A stretch of DNA of 64,000 bases, taken from NCBI GenBank assembly GCA_030549335.1, contig CM060195.1, forward strand, positions 3,211,501-3,275,500, written 5' to 3'. Positions 35,001 to 47,272 of this stretch are shown one piece after another (positions within the stretch are counted from its first letter, which is position 1; every line of letters starts with the position of its first letter). This DNA is from Pontederia crassipes. Taxonomy: Eukaryota; Streptophyta; Magnoliopsida; Commelinales; Pontederiaceae. A program made the position numbers and the translations under genes. The notes below the pieces were generated by a model, which was not told where the DNA came from, made no database searches, and saw nothing but the letters and a program-made list of their open reading frames with translations.

Positions 35001-35923
35001 CTGAAAAGCAAAGCCAATCAATTATCTGATTTGTCCCCTGGAATCTGAGTGGTGTTCATGTTTGATTTCATGATTTCCGTCTACTGATAAGTTCTGTTTA
35101 TGGTTCTTTCAGATGCAGATATGTCTCATACAACTTAGTTACCTCCACATCTGCCTTTTGATGTCTCTTCAAGGTCTGAATCACCAGTCTCGCAGCTTCT
35201 TCCGGCGTTCTTGGTGGTGGCTTGGCTTCTCCCCATGCATCCAATAATTTCTTATACCTGTGATTAAATTCATGAAATTACTGATTAACAGACCCTGAAA
35301 AAATTCGATCCTGTGTGGTTTCTACCCCAAATCACTCCACTCCATTGTGACAGTCCCTGTTGTAGTTCAGATCATCTACCATGAGAAATTGAGAACGCAA
35401 GACAAAAGTTTGCCTACAATTTTGAGCTCTTTTAGGTGGATTTTCTTGTTTATCCCATTTGTAAGCGAACAGGAACAGACATTAAGAGAGAATGGAAGCT
35501 TTGTAATCAGAAGAAGCCTCAAAGATCAGAAGGCACAGTACCAGTTAGCTTGGGCCTTCTTGGAAGAGACAACGTGCTGGCTGAGCCCTTCTGGTACCTT
35601 GGAATCAACAAAAAACAGGAATAAAAAAAATAGAATTCGCAGCAGTAGTTCAACTTCTGTTATAAAAAAAAGTGGCCTTGCAGAAACATAAGGCTTTTCA
35701 AGTACTTATCTTACCTGCGATATGATGTTGAAATTGAAGAGGTCGCAGGCGAGCGCCGACACGCCGGCCGTGGCCGGCGTGACGCCGTGCGGGCCAAGAG
35801 ATTGGGAGTCATCATGGTCGCCGGAGGTCGGCCTGAAACAAGCTCCGCGCAGGAACTTGATCAGGCTGTTCCCCATGAATTGCTTGCTTTGGTCCTCGTC
35901 GAACAGAAGAGGAGATGTGCGAA

Positions 35924-35956
<33 letters not shown>
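35924..35956 (+). repeat. G33 homopolymer in the nuclease 5' leader
   Basis: An uninterrupted run of 33 G on the + strand (C33 on the gene's sense strand), 47 nt upstream of the nuclease ATG and so probably in its promoter or 5' UTR. It produces poly-Gly/poly-Pro frames that are not genes. The tract can form G-quadruplexes or i-motifs, and its exact length is open to sequencing error. Confidence 0.9.
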
Positions 35957-35957
<1 letters not shown>

Positions 35958-36122
35958 AGAGGAGGTTGGGAAAGGTGAATGGAATGGGGGAGGAGGGAGA
36001 CCAAATATTACGTCACCTCCGTCGCAAGGAAGACGCTGCAACGTGGGAGGCTCCGGTTGGCCAGATTTATGGGCTCGAAAGATTTGGGAAGAATCTGACG
36101 TGTAGGTGAATTTAACAGGCAC

Positions 36123-38447
36123 TCGAGGTAGATATCATGTGCGAGTCCGCGCCACATAACGGTAACGTGACGTTTGATGGGATCTCTTTTTTTTTATATA
36201 AATTTTGCGAACAAAAAATGAACCAAGTTTAAAAGGAAAATTTCCTGTGCTTGTTGTTACTACAGTGCACTATCATGATTTAAATACCTTAGTTAATAGA
36301 TAAATATAATATATCTATTCTATTTAAAGAACAATGTTTTTTTATTATTTATAATTATTTTTATTTAAAATGGAAATAAAAATACCGCCCGCATATCATG
36401 CCCCGGGCACATACTACTTTATACTAATTTAAACACTAGAACAGTCTTTAACAAATTTCCATGGAAAAAAAAATGTTCTTAAACAAAATACATTTTCCCA
36501 CAGATTGGTAACGAACTTTGTTTAATAAATAATAATCTATTAACTTAGTTTTTCAATATTTTTTTCCTTCGGATATTTAGGAAAAAAGATCTCCCATAAA
36601 TTCTATACCATTCTATGCGGAAATTCTTTCAATGTTCATAAAAGATTCTTTATCTGTTGCCAAAATATATAATAATATGATTAATTTCTTAGTATCAGAA
36701 TAGATTTACAAATCAAGAGTTCGAACCTCCCTATGTTTGTGAATTAAAGAATAATGTCTTTCCAAAAAAAAAAAACCTTGATTTCCATGTTAAAATTGTT
36801 CTTGGAGTTTATTCTCCGTTCTCTTTGTATCTTTGAAGATCTTAAAACTGATCACTGTTCTTAGAACAATCCTTTAATACCAATAAGATTAGTTAAACAC
36901 TTAAAATTATAAGGAAAAATGTCATCTCAATTGTTATTTATTTCTTGACCAAATCTTGGGACAAGGGACACATGTTCCACTAACCTTCATTAACGCCTAC
37001 ATGAATATTTAAAACTTAAGTGAAAAAATAGAGATAACTAATTAACAACCTATGCTAATTGACATTGGATGTTCAACTTGCTGTTCATTATGCTCACTAC
37101 ATATAGAGGACAATCAGTATGCTGCTCACTTAGGAGCAAGTTAAAGGACATCTTTAGCACCATTGACGTGCACTTGGTACACAACTCAAATGTATCTTAC
37201 TATAAAGAAAAAAAAAGATTAAAGTTTAGAAAAAGTATTAATAATCTTGAATATTGGAGGTCCCAAATTGATAAAAAGAAATGGTACTCTAAAGATATAT
37301 ATAACCTTTGTTAGTTCAGATTTGAATAACATGAATACTTCAACTGATCAAATATGTTTGCAAAGTAACAAATGTTGGTCAATCAGCGAGTTTGCATGAC
37401 TGAACTCGATAAGGGTTAACACTGTCATATCCTTTACATATCATATAGTCAAACTCAAAGCCTATTACTCCTTCAATATTTGTTTAATCAAATCTTTGAA
37501 GTCAAAGGTCCCTCTAATAATTTCTAATCACATATCTCATCAACAAGGAAATCCCAACTTTAATAAATACTTTAAATCACACATCTCAATCTTCTACTCT
37601 GTCACGCTGTACTTAAAAAATTGCACTGACAGTTGTTCAGATCCAGGAAAGTAAAACAAAACTAGTTTCATATATCAACCGACGAAGGCAAACTATATAG
37701 TTCATTCCTGCATATTATGTTTCAGATCAAACAAATCATGCTGCTGCTGCAGAGGGCTTCCCCTCAAAGCATGGGCTCCTTGTAACAAGCCTCCACAACA
37801 CAACAACTCTTCAAGAGGCGTCCACGTCAAGGGGAGAAGAATCCTAATAGCTCCAGGCAACTACGTGTCAAAAGATTTGGGCCCTCTGATCATACCTCAA
37901 ACAGCTCTACATGAAATAGTTTTCCATCTTATTTGACTAATTCAGTTCGAAATGACAAAAAAAAAATGATAAAACTTGGTTGAGATGATAAGCAATTTGT
38001 TTCCACTGATTCGTTTTATATCTGCAAAAAACATTTGTTGATAGTTTTATCAACGACTGATGACGATCGAAATCAGTCGGGACAATATTATTACATCTTA
38101 ATTAGTTCAGTTTAAGAAGACAAACGTGTTTGATGAACATATATATTTTATCTAATAGTTTGCATGATTCATACTGCCTTTCAAAGTCGTCGAAGACCTT
38201 CCAATTTTGTTATCTGTGTATCTCATCCTATTGCACTTCTACATTTTTTTACTCCTCTTCTTCTCCTTCATCATCTGCTGAAACTTGACAGAAGTAATAA
38301 ATTCACCATGTCAGCAGCGTAGATGTCCGGCGTGGAAACGGAGGCAGCGAGGGCAGTAAAGGCCCCTGTCAGATAGAAGTCGAAGGCCCCCCTTCCCGTG
38401 GCAGGATTCAGGATCAACTACGAGTGAACAAGAGGGAGTGCCACGAG
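36123..38447. other. Intergenic between the nuclease and ferroportin genes
   Basis: AT-rich spacer between divergently transcribed genes, so both promoters lie here. Around 36700-36775 'agagttcgaacctccc' followed by an A-run resembles a truncated SINE B-box and tail, weakly. Long open frames are absent. The last 150 bases before 38448 are GC-richer, consistent with a 5' UTR. Confidence 0.45.
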
Positions 38448-41400
38448 ATGGAAGGCAGCAGCATGAGGCAGTCTCTGCTTCCGAGCTCCTCTCAGCAACC
38501 TCCGGATCTGTCCCTTATCAGGCGCATGTATGTTGGCCATTTCCTTGCAAGATGGGGCGCCAGGTGATTGCAGTGCCCTTATCTTTGTCCTATTCCTCTC
38601 GATTTTTTACATAAAAAGATGTACGTTGATATGATTATTCCCTATCAGCAACGGTGAATCCTTCTACACTGCGGCCATTGTCTTGTTGATCCTTCTTTCC
38701 TTCTCTGATAATCAAATCTCCTCATATAAGAATAGTGGATATTGAAGCATGTGATTGAATTGTCAATTTATCTGAAGCATGCAGTATTTTAAAGTTCTGT
38801 GAAGACAGCATTAGGCTATGCCGAGCACCGTATTGCAGATTAGATTGTTAACACTGTTGTTTTATGTAAAGGTGGGATTATAATGTTTTGGGTGATCATT
38901 TTATGGTTCTGCGATATATACATGTATGCCTACTTATCTTCAGTCACAGGTTCTCAGATCAGTTAGATATGAGTCAGTAAGTATTCCTGGTTTCTTGTGG
39001 TAAGAAAATTAATTGTACTTCCGTTGGAGGAAAATAATCTCACTGGAGGCATTGATGATATAACATGAGAAACCTAAGAGGTAAAATACTGTCTAGTGTC
39101 AACTCGATCTTGAAGGATGAAATATGTCGCCTTCAGATATAGAGTTGTGCTTATTTTACAGATATAGATCCCATCATCATTTTTCTAGGTAGTGAGATCC
39201 AAATAAAATTTGAAGCTTTACATTGGATTCATCAAGACATCCTTTTTACGTATTAACTGTGCTTAATTTCCTCATATATTACCGTCAGGCATCTGATTAC
39301 AGTATTTTCTTTACTTAAACTTGTCTTGGTGCTATTCATGGTGCATGTTTTCAGTGCAGTTTTTGTTTTGATTAACTTGAAAAACTATAGTTACATTTGG
39401 ATTGCAGAATGTGGGAGTTTTCAGTTGGTCTCTACATGATTAACATATGGCCGGACTCTTTGCTGTTCACTGCTCTCTATGGGGTAGTGGAGTCTGCATC
39501 TACAGCATTATTTGGTCCCATCATTGGTGGATGGGTGGACAGATTGACTTACTTGCAGGTCCATCTAGTTCTGGAGATAGAATGATTTGGAGCATATTTG
39601 AGCAGGATCACAATTGCCCTTTGTTTACTCATGTTGCAGGTTCTCCGTCTTTGGCTCTTGACCCAGAATTTATCATTTATGGTTGCTGGAATCACAGTGA
39701 CCATACTCTTAGCCTACTATGGAATGATGTCTACTGTCAAATTTCTCATGCTTGTTGCTCTAACAAACATTTCTGGAGCAATCGGGGTGCTGTCAACACT
39801 TGCGGGCACAATCTTAGTTGAGAGAGAATGGTAATTAATTACGCACATTCTTGTACCTACTGGATTTTGAAGTGTGATGCACTTACTATCTAATATATGT
39901 AAAATAGCATGATATTGTAGTTTCAGAAACCACTGTTGCAAAGGTATAAGGAGTACATGTTGAAAGGTTTCTCCTGCTGCTAGTTTGTCAGCCATTCATC
40001 CAAGTTATAAGTTCAGTGCTCCAATATCATTCTTTTTTTTTGCATTTTCGGCTATCAAAACTAAAATGCAATACATGATCTCAGTTGCTAACTGATGATG
40101 TCTACTGAGAATGAACTAATATTTAAACAAAATAATGGTTAGATGGGCAGCATCAATTAGTCACATATATGTTGTCAGTGTCTTTTGCCTACAATCTCAT
40201 TATCCTCTGGATTGCAGGGTCGTTGTAATTTCAAGTGGGCAGCCTCCTGAAGTGCTCACAAGCATGAATTCAGTCATTCGAAGGATTGATCTCGTCTGTA
40301 AATTGTTTGCTCCTGTTTTTGCTGGCTTCATCATTAGCTTCATATCCCTAAAAGCCTCGGCTGTGATTTTGGCGATATGGAATGTAGTTTCAGTATGTTT
40401 ACAGTATTGGCTTCTGGCCTCTGTGTATAATGGCATACCTTCGCTTCATGAAAGCAGTCGGAGGAGGAATGCCAAAATTGTGTCAACGGATACTCTAGAT
40501 GGTAATATCACTATTGGGGAGGCTGAGATATCTACTGAAGGAAAGGACCTGACATCTGACGCTCCTGATTGGAAAATTAGGATGGTTGAGAAGTTTTCTG
40601 TGATTCCTTGTTTTGATGCTTGGGTTGTATATGCAAGACAAGAAGTGGTGCTTCCGGGAGTTGCTTTGGCCTTACTATACTTCACTGTCCTAAGGTTGCC
40701 TCCTCTTTTTCCCTCCATTTGTTCTCGAAAAAAAGTTCAACTTATTCAATCTTGAAGTCTACCATAAGTCCAAGTGTTCAACTTCTTCAGTGTTCCATGT
40801 TATTAATTACGAAAATTCTAACTAAATTTCTGCTGTCTCCTTGGCAGCTTTGGAACATTAATGACAGCCACCTTGGAATGGAAAGGCATACCGGCGTATG
40901 TCATCGGCATAGCACGAGGGATAAGTGCCGTGGTGGGAATATTAGCTACAGTCTTGTACCCCATTTTGCATTCAAAAATGTCAACTCTAAGGACTGGATT
41001 ATGGTCAATCTGGACACAGGTAGCAAACTGTAGTATCCTTTTTTTTGTATTTGTGCTCAGTCTATTATTGATATGTTAGCTGCAACGTCATTGTTTATGA
41101 TCACGGAAAACAAAACTAATCTTATGTTGTTTTTCTAGTGGTTCTTCTTGATACTTTGCGTTGCTTCAGTATGGATTCAGAACAGTACGGTTTCAGCATG
41201 GATGCTAATGGGTGGTGTGGCAGCATCACGCCTTGGACTGTGGATGTACGACTTAGCTGTTATGCAACAAATGCAGGTATGTCTTTTGGTCTAGGAACAC
41301 CTATTTTCTAGTCCTAATAAGTTCATATATGTTTACCTTCCTGAAAATAATTAAGCTACTGCAAACATCGAGTGGCTACCATCTGATATGATATTTGTCC

Positions 41401-41751
41401 TGGATCAGGATCTTGTGCCTGAATCCGATCGCTGCATTGTCGGAGGGGTCCAAAACTCACTTCAATCCACGTTAGATCTGCTGACATACGTTATGGGTAT
41501 AATTGTTTCAGATCCTCAGGTAAGACGCCGTCCTTAGGATTCATTAAAAGTTGCATAAAATGGAGGCACTGCTTTTATTTTGCTCATGCTTCCTGCAGGA
41601 TTTTGGTGAGCTGGTGATGCTGTCATTTTTTCTGGTATCACTTGCTGCTGTACTGTACACGATCCACGTCTATCGTGTCAGAAAACATCTGTTCCACTTC
41701 GACAAGCTGCTCGCAAAGATTCATTGGTCAGTGAAACGTTTGCATTTATAA
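38448..41751 (+). CDS. Ferroportin / IREG iron-efflux transporter (SLC40 family), 8 exons, 502 aa
   Basis: Exons 38448-38563, 39408-39558, 39640-39830, 40218-40694, 40848-41019, 41139-41276, 41409-41519 and 41599-41751; all introns GT/AG, joined length 1509 bp, in frame, TAA stop. The product matches plant ferroportins (usually about 500 aa), multi-pass membrane proteins exporting Fe2+ (and Co2+ or Ni2+ in some members) across the plasma or vacuolar membrane. Seen: [89 protein letters not shown], a hydrophilic central loop at about residues 224-275, then [40 protein letters not shown], and [20 protein letters not shown]. The start is the first ATG; a second in-frame ATG follows at codon 6. 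No stop or frameshift was found. IREG1- versus IREG2-type, and hence membrane location, cannot be decided by eye. Confidence 0.95.
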
Positions 41752-43263
41752 TTTCCTCTTCTGATTGCATCTGATATATTTTCTTTTTCAGAGAAGAGAA
41801 TTAACATATATCTTCTGTTTGGTAAACTTGAAATGGACGATGAAGTTTACATACGAGAAGATGCAGCCAAGAACATACAAACCTTATACTTTACAGAGCA
41901 AGGAGTTACTGAGGAATGTTTTATATAACGAACTGAGCTGCAGAAGATGTAAGAAGTGGTGGCACGTACTTGTCATGCCCTTCTGATCTACATTGTCTTT
42001 TTCGTTTCTTGATCTTATGGCGTATCTTAATCCATATCTGCCTTGGAATGTCAAACAAGATCATTTCCACTCCTACATGTGATACCTGTGATTCCTAATC
42101 AGTGAATTTCAGATACCAGAAAAATGGTATTCATCAGATATACAAAGTTTCCAGATGTAAAGCAATGCATGCTTTGGTCATCAAAAAGCTGCAATTAGCC
42201 CCTTCTTTTGATCATAAAAGTAATACTTTGAATAGTAAAAACAAAGTCTGATCAAAGTCAGTATAAAAAGTTTCAAATTCGGACACTAGTTGAATGAACC
42301 TTTAAATTATACTTAATTTTGTCATTTTGATAGTTTCTATACAAATTAGTAAGTCGTCCATTTTATCAATATGTATACAATCAAGTTGTAGGAAATAAAA
42401 TAAAACCACGTGCTCAATTTGTGTGTTCCACATATATTTTTATTTGGATATGATTAAATTTAATCAGGTTGTGGACATGGTTATGACGATAAAAAAACGA
42501 GGAATTAAAATTTATCATTAAGTACACTATTTTTTTAAAGATTATTTTCTTAAATCTTCTCTAAACTATTATGCTTTTTTTAAGTAGGAACTTATGTCAC
42601 AATATTCCTAAACTTTACACATTTTTCATTTTAATCCTTTCTTCAATTTTATTAATTTTTTTTATTAATTTTGTTTTTTCTCATTTCTAAAAGGATTAAA
42701 GTACTCTTCTCATGTATTATCATATTTTTGAATGTCTAAAAAGAATAAAATAATAAATAATATAAAAACTAAAAAATATTTTAAAAGAAGGATAGTGCCC
42801 CCTCCCCCACTTCCTCCGGTGCCGGAGGGAGTGGGAGCATGACAGAAGGCGATTGTGTCTAGAGGTGACGATGGGGGGAGCACGGTGGAAGGCGCCAGAG
42901 TCCCGAGGCATTGGCGAGAGATTGCTCGACGTGTTTTGGGGCCAAAAACGAATCTGCAAAATGCCAAAGACACTGAAGCTGTTCAAATTAGATTAATGAA
43001 AAATTCTTTCGTGGAAAGTTACATCGGGCAAGACCGTCGGAAAGACATAATATAACATAATCCACCAATGGTCGGGTAAATATTACAATATTATATATTA
43101 ATTTTGAATTCCGGCTGCTAGTGCTGTTGAAAGTTTCGATAGACCATCGAAAGTTTCGACAATTCGATTTTCATCACCAATATGAAAGGAAATATTTCGT
43201 CGCCAAGTATGGAAGGAAATGTTTCTGTCGATCGAAAAATTACAATTTTCTCGCTGCGGAGTG
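41752..43263. other. Intergenic; MITE-like AT-rich stretch with GC-rich insert
   Basis: 41752-42250 is the 3' flank of ferroportin. 42520-42780 carries wording (TTCTCTAAACTATTA, 'cacatttttcattttaatcc') shared with 48143-48300 and 57650-57800, indicating a repeat family. It is followed by a GC-rich block (42795-42960) that may be the core of the same kind of element. Ends could not be set. Confidence 0.45.

Positions 43264-43331
<68 letters not shown>
43264..43331. repeat. (CA)n(TA)n microsatellite
   Basis: About 12 CA followed by about 22 TA dinucleotides. It accounts for the Tyr-Ile and Thr-His repeat frames here. Confidence 0.97.
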
Positions 43332-43332
<1 letters not shown>

Positions 43333-44933
43333 CATTCATATAACATGAATATATCATACATCACTTTCATTTTTTTTCTTTCATATTTATTTTCTTTAGC
43401 TTTCACATTTTTTATGTGCCTTAAAAGTTATATATTTAATTTATTCCTTTGATCTCATTATCTTAAATAGCTCTTTATTTTTTTAGAGTATATCATGTCG
43501 CTTTATGCATCATCTCGTCTAAATGTACACCTCACCATGGACTCCCATCATGGACCAAAAATCTCGCTCTTACACAAGGTGGAGAGTCTCATACAATAGG
43601 AGTGATAATCGTGGTGCGATGCCTTCACCTACATGTAGTTTTACTGTTACATTTAACTTTCGTTCTCTCTTATCTTATCAATCCATCAGTACGATGACTC
43701 TCCTTTTACAATTTTTTTCTTGATTCTACTAGCTTGTCTATCTTTCACATAGGAAACGAGGGACCCCACCCACCACACACAAGAAGTTGCCCCCTAAATT
43801 AAATTAAAATGCTTATTATAGATAATATATTAATATTAATTAATATTTTATTATTATTATTATACCACTTTATCGCCCATAAAATTTTCTTGGGTCATCC
43901 CTGATAATATTAGTTTTTTTTTTGTCACAGGAAAGAGTGAAAGTATCCACGCACACATGCATTAATATGTCTGATATAGATTAGGCGAGAGAAAATAACA
44001 TGTAAAGTCCAATATTTAACAAGTGACACCTAACAACATCTAATAGTTTCATCTTGGCCCCGTTTGGTTCAAGATTTTCTAGTTCTGGATTAAGACATTT
44101 TAATCTACGAGTTAATCCCTTTCCCCTAATCCCACGAGAACAGTAAATGACAAGTCGGTAAAAGAACTTGGTAATCTCAACTTTTTTTATCATCCCACAT
44201 TTAAATAGGCCGTTGATTCAACTCGCATTCCCTAACCAAAGAGGGTCAAGGAGAGAACATGTGAGGTACACATCCGAGAGCACCAAGGTACAAAAATGGC
44301 TTCATGAGATCTTCATTTCGATGATATGACTAAGTCGATACATAGGATATGATATTACTAGTTTTTTGACAGCGAATAATAGTTTGATAGCGGATAATGT
44401 ATGATGATTAAATTTTAGTGATTCATTTAGAATATTAATAAATAAACATTTAATAAACTTAACACTAAAATTAGCTGATGAATATAAGCTGACATAACAG
44501 GACATACATAGATTATTCAATTCAATCGTTATACAAATATTATTATAATTTAATTTGTAAATCATAATATCTCAATGAAATAAAATAAAATTTCACAACT
44601 AATATTTTTTATTAACATACATAAAAATTATATTTACAATAAATTTTATACAATGCGTACATGAATGACAATATTAATTATTAATTAATTTTTATTCATT
44701 GTTAATAAATAAATAAATTGTAATTAATTAAAGATGAATATAAAAGGAAGAACAATATCAAAATAATAGTTGAATGGTGATAAAAATAAAAATAAGAAAA
44801 TAATGAGATAAGTTAAGAAAAAATAATGTATTTGAAGAAGAACAACATAAAAAAATATAAATATATAATATCTAAACGTTAAACGCTAGTAGAAATAGCT
44901 TTTAAAATATTCCATTCAAAATGACAAACTCTA
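43332..44933. other. Intergenic, AT-rich
   Basis: Nothing recognised; short open frames lack domain character. Confidence 0.5.
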
Positions 44934-44941
44934 CTTATTTA

Positions 44942-45664
44942 CAGTGTTATCAAAATCAGACCGGACCGGCCGGTTCAACCAGTTCAACCGCGAACCGGCC
45001 GGAAATTCGATTCGGGTTGATGTCAAAACCGTTTTTAGCATTGAACCAGAAAAAATTGGTTGAACCGACCGATTGAATCGGGATGCTAGTTCAATGCAGA
45101 TTTTGAAGAATAAAATTAAAAAAATGATAAAAAAAGAAAGTTAAAAAAGGAATAAGGAAAGAAATATAACAAAGGTAAGAAAAGGAGGGAATATGACATG
45201 TCTAAAATTAAATAGAAATTAAAATAAAAAAGGTAAGTATTTAAAATTGAATAACATTAAAATGGAAATTTATAAAAGGCATAAATAAAGAAAATAAAAA
45301 GGAAAGTGTTAAAGAAAAAGATAAATAACAATAATTTAAGATGAAATTTATTAATATAGCATCTATCATCAATAAATAATAGATATTAAATTAATAATGA
45401 TCTATTTATATTTATATGTTAATCACTATTAAAAATTTAATAAATAAAAAATATGTTATATTGATTTTTAACATTATTAATAGGTTATTATTAGTATCAT
45501 ATTCATATACTATATCATACAATTTATATTATATCTTTATAATTATTATAAATAATATTATTTTAATAAAATCTGGTTCAATCCGGTCGAACTTGATCGG
45601 ACCGGTCCAATCGCGATCCAGTAGGAAGCCCGATCCGGTCGCCGGTCCGGTTCTGAAAACATTG
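44942..45664. mobile_element. hAT-like MITE, 723 bp, 8-bp target duplication
   Basis: CTTATTTA is duplicated exactly on both sides (44934-44941 and 45665-45672). Termini CAGTGTTATCA and TGAAAACATTG are imperfect inverted repeats and are followed inward by inverted CCGGACCGG blocks. The interior is AT-rich with no transposase. The 8-bp duplication and CA.TG ends fit hAT. Confidence 0.9.
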
Positions 45665-45672
45665 CTTATTTA

Positions 45673-46044
45673 TATCTCTTACCAAGTAGAAAAATAAAGT
45701 TTAAACTGCTATCATTGCCAAAGAGAGCCATAATACAAAAATTTTCCTTTCAGTCATAATTAACTATGCAATAGATTTCTACAAATACAATAAATTGTCA
45801 TTACGTTCTTTAATTGATAAATTTACACACGGGTAAATATTATAATAAAAGTTTAACATTAAATATGAAATGCCATATGAAACATGTTTCGGAGCGAATA
45901 AAATCATACGATCAGCACATTTACTCATGCCATCATTCTAATTATCAATGATATACTGTGCGGACATACATAAGATAAAAGAATAAATATGAATAGTTAA
46001 TAATTGTACATTACTACTTATAAATGAACGATCATTACTAATCG
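45673..46044. other. AT-rich spacer
   Basis: Nothing recognised between the two miniature elements. Confidence 0.5.
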
Positions 46045-46055
46045 TGGACATACAT

Positions 46056-46737
46056 AGTAATTTTAACTTTGATGTTGATCCCAAGTTAATATCCCAACTT
46101 TCTAAAGTAACAAATTAGTCCCTCAACTGTTTAAACACTTCAAATTTAGTCTCTTTCACATATTAATCATTTTAGTAGATATTAGATAATAACTTTCAAT
46201 CATAAGTGATAATTTGATATTTATTGTTATAATAAATAACATATATTTACATTTATAAACTGTACTATTAAAATGAAAATTTTATCCTGCCACATGTCAT
46301 TATCTTAGATTTTTAAGGAAAAATGTACATAAATAATTCTTTCTTAATCAAAACAGAATTATAAAAAATAAATTATCTATAAAAATAATTTAAGAATAAA
46401 AATCTATATTTATATATTATACTAAATGAGAGTAGTCTACTGCAACATATGCTATCAATTTTTTTAAAAAAAATAACAAAGTTGCTCTTTCCAGTTAAAA
46501 AGTGTTAAATTCTATAAAATTTAAGAAAATTAAATATGCTATCAATTATTCTATCACAAATCATTTAAAATTTAATATTACTGTGTAATATGTTATTAAA
46601 AATAATTAATACGTGAAAGAGGCTAAATTTAAAATGTTTAAATAGTTAATGGATCAATTTATTGCTTTACAAAGTTGAGGTACAAATTTAGAATCCACAT
46701 TAAAGTAAAGTTTGGGTACCAATCTTGAAAATCACTC
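46056..46737. mobile_element. MULE-like MITE with ~110-bp TIRs and 11-bp target duplication
   Basis: TGGACATACAT occurs exactly at 46045-46055 and 46738-46748. The left arm (AGTAATTTTAACTTTGATG ...) and right arm (... CTTGAAAATCACTC) are inverted over about 110 bp, sharing blocks such as 'caaatttagtctctttcac' against its reverse complement. Long arms and a 9-11 bp duplication are the hallmarks of Mutator-like elements. No coding sequence. Confidence 0.88.
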
Positions 46738-47138
46738 TGGACATACATGATCATTTTATAATGTATGTAAACATGGATTAAAGAAAATTCACTATTATCA
46801 CTAAAAACACATTATTGTCACTTTAGGAGTGTTGAAAGTGTTGATCCATATAAAATGAAATGACAATAATATATTTTAAAATAACGATAATGACATCTTA
46901 AAAAAATAGAGTATTAACTATTGCACGAATTTTAAAGCTACTAATTTTAGTGGATAATTCTTTCAAAATATGTTTTTTCTTCCAAAATAATTGATGAAAC
47001 ATGGATTTGACGAACTCCAATTAAAATTCCACGTCTCTAGGCAAATGATGTTGCTTAGGCGGCAGTTTCATGAAGGAGCAGGCGTGAGAATCGGTCTCCC
47101 TCATGACCTGTTCGCCCCCCACTTTTTGTTCTCCTCTT

Positions 47139-47143
47139 TTGAC
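47139..47143 (+). promoter_or_regulatory. W-box core (TTGAC)
   Basis: TTTTGACTCC, a WRKY-binding core, about 50 bp upstream of the TATA-like box of the WRKY gene. WRKY promoters often carry such boxes for auto- or cross-regulation. A single 5-mer is weak evidence. Confidence 0.35.
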
Positions 47144-47188
47144 TCCTCACGTTGGACGTTAGAATCACTCTCGACAATTTAATGACTG

Positions 47189-47196
47189 TATAAATA
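47189..47196 (+). promoter_or_regulatory. TATA box of the WRKY-like gene
   Basis: TATAAATA, 77 bp upstream of the ATG at 47273, a plausible distance for a short 5' UTR. It supports an independent promoter for the short WRKY gene rather than it being only the last exons of a longer one. Confidence 0.5.
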
Positions 47197-47272
47197 TCTC
47201 TTTGCATTCAATCAAAGGGTTACCAGGGAGGGAAGTGGTGAAACGAGTGAAAGCCAATTAGTCGTCTGCATC

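Larger units (their letters stand above)
28790..35876 (-). pseudogene. CAN-type Ca2+-dependent nuclease (SNase-like), exon 4 split by a copia element
   Basis: Nine exons on the minus strand: 35876-35715, 35597-35542, 35257-35143, 4a 35000-34960 | 4b 29890-29823, 29741-29554, 29470-29411, 29344-29185, 29081-29013, 28888-28790. Every intact junction is GT/AG and in phase. The product matches plant CAN1/CAN2 nucleases (about 330 aa): MGN start with Gly2 for N-myristoylation and Cys13 for possible acylation, implying plasma-membrane attachment; a helical N-terminal region ([40 protein letters not shown]); then the staphylococcal-nuclease fold with [25 protein letters not shown] and [15 protein letters not shown]. 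The Asp, Arg, Asp, Glu and Arg catalytic positions of SNase are all present. It would degrade DNA and RNA with Ca2+. The copia element lies inside exon 4, between LPLTHGL and ETAAPPSS; without exon 4 the frame is preserved. Confidence 0.92.

Noticed and set aside
35706..36122. Longer N-terminal extension of the nuclease with a poly-Pro segment
   Set aside because: The upstream in-frame methionine would read through the C33 tract; the family starts at MGN with a myristoylation site at 35876.
36690..36775. Possible tRNA gene or SINE
   Set aside because: Only a B-box-like word and an A-run; no A box at the right distance and no clover-leaf.
43118..43452. Open frames with Tyr-Ile or Thr-His repeats
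   Set aside because: Translation of the (CA)n(TA)n microsatellite.
46991..47182. Upstream exon of the WRKY gene
   Set aside because: The 63-codon frame shows no WRKY or known N-terminal motif, and a TATA box lies between it and the WRKY exon.
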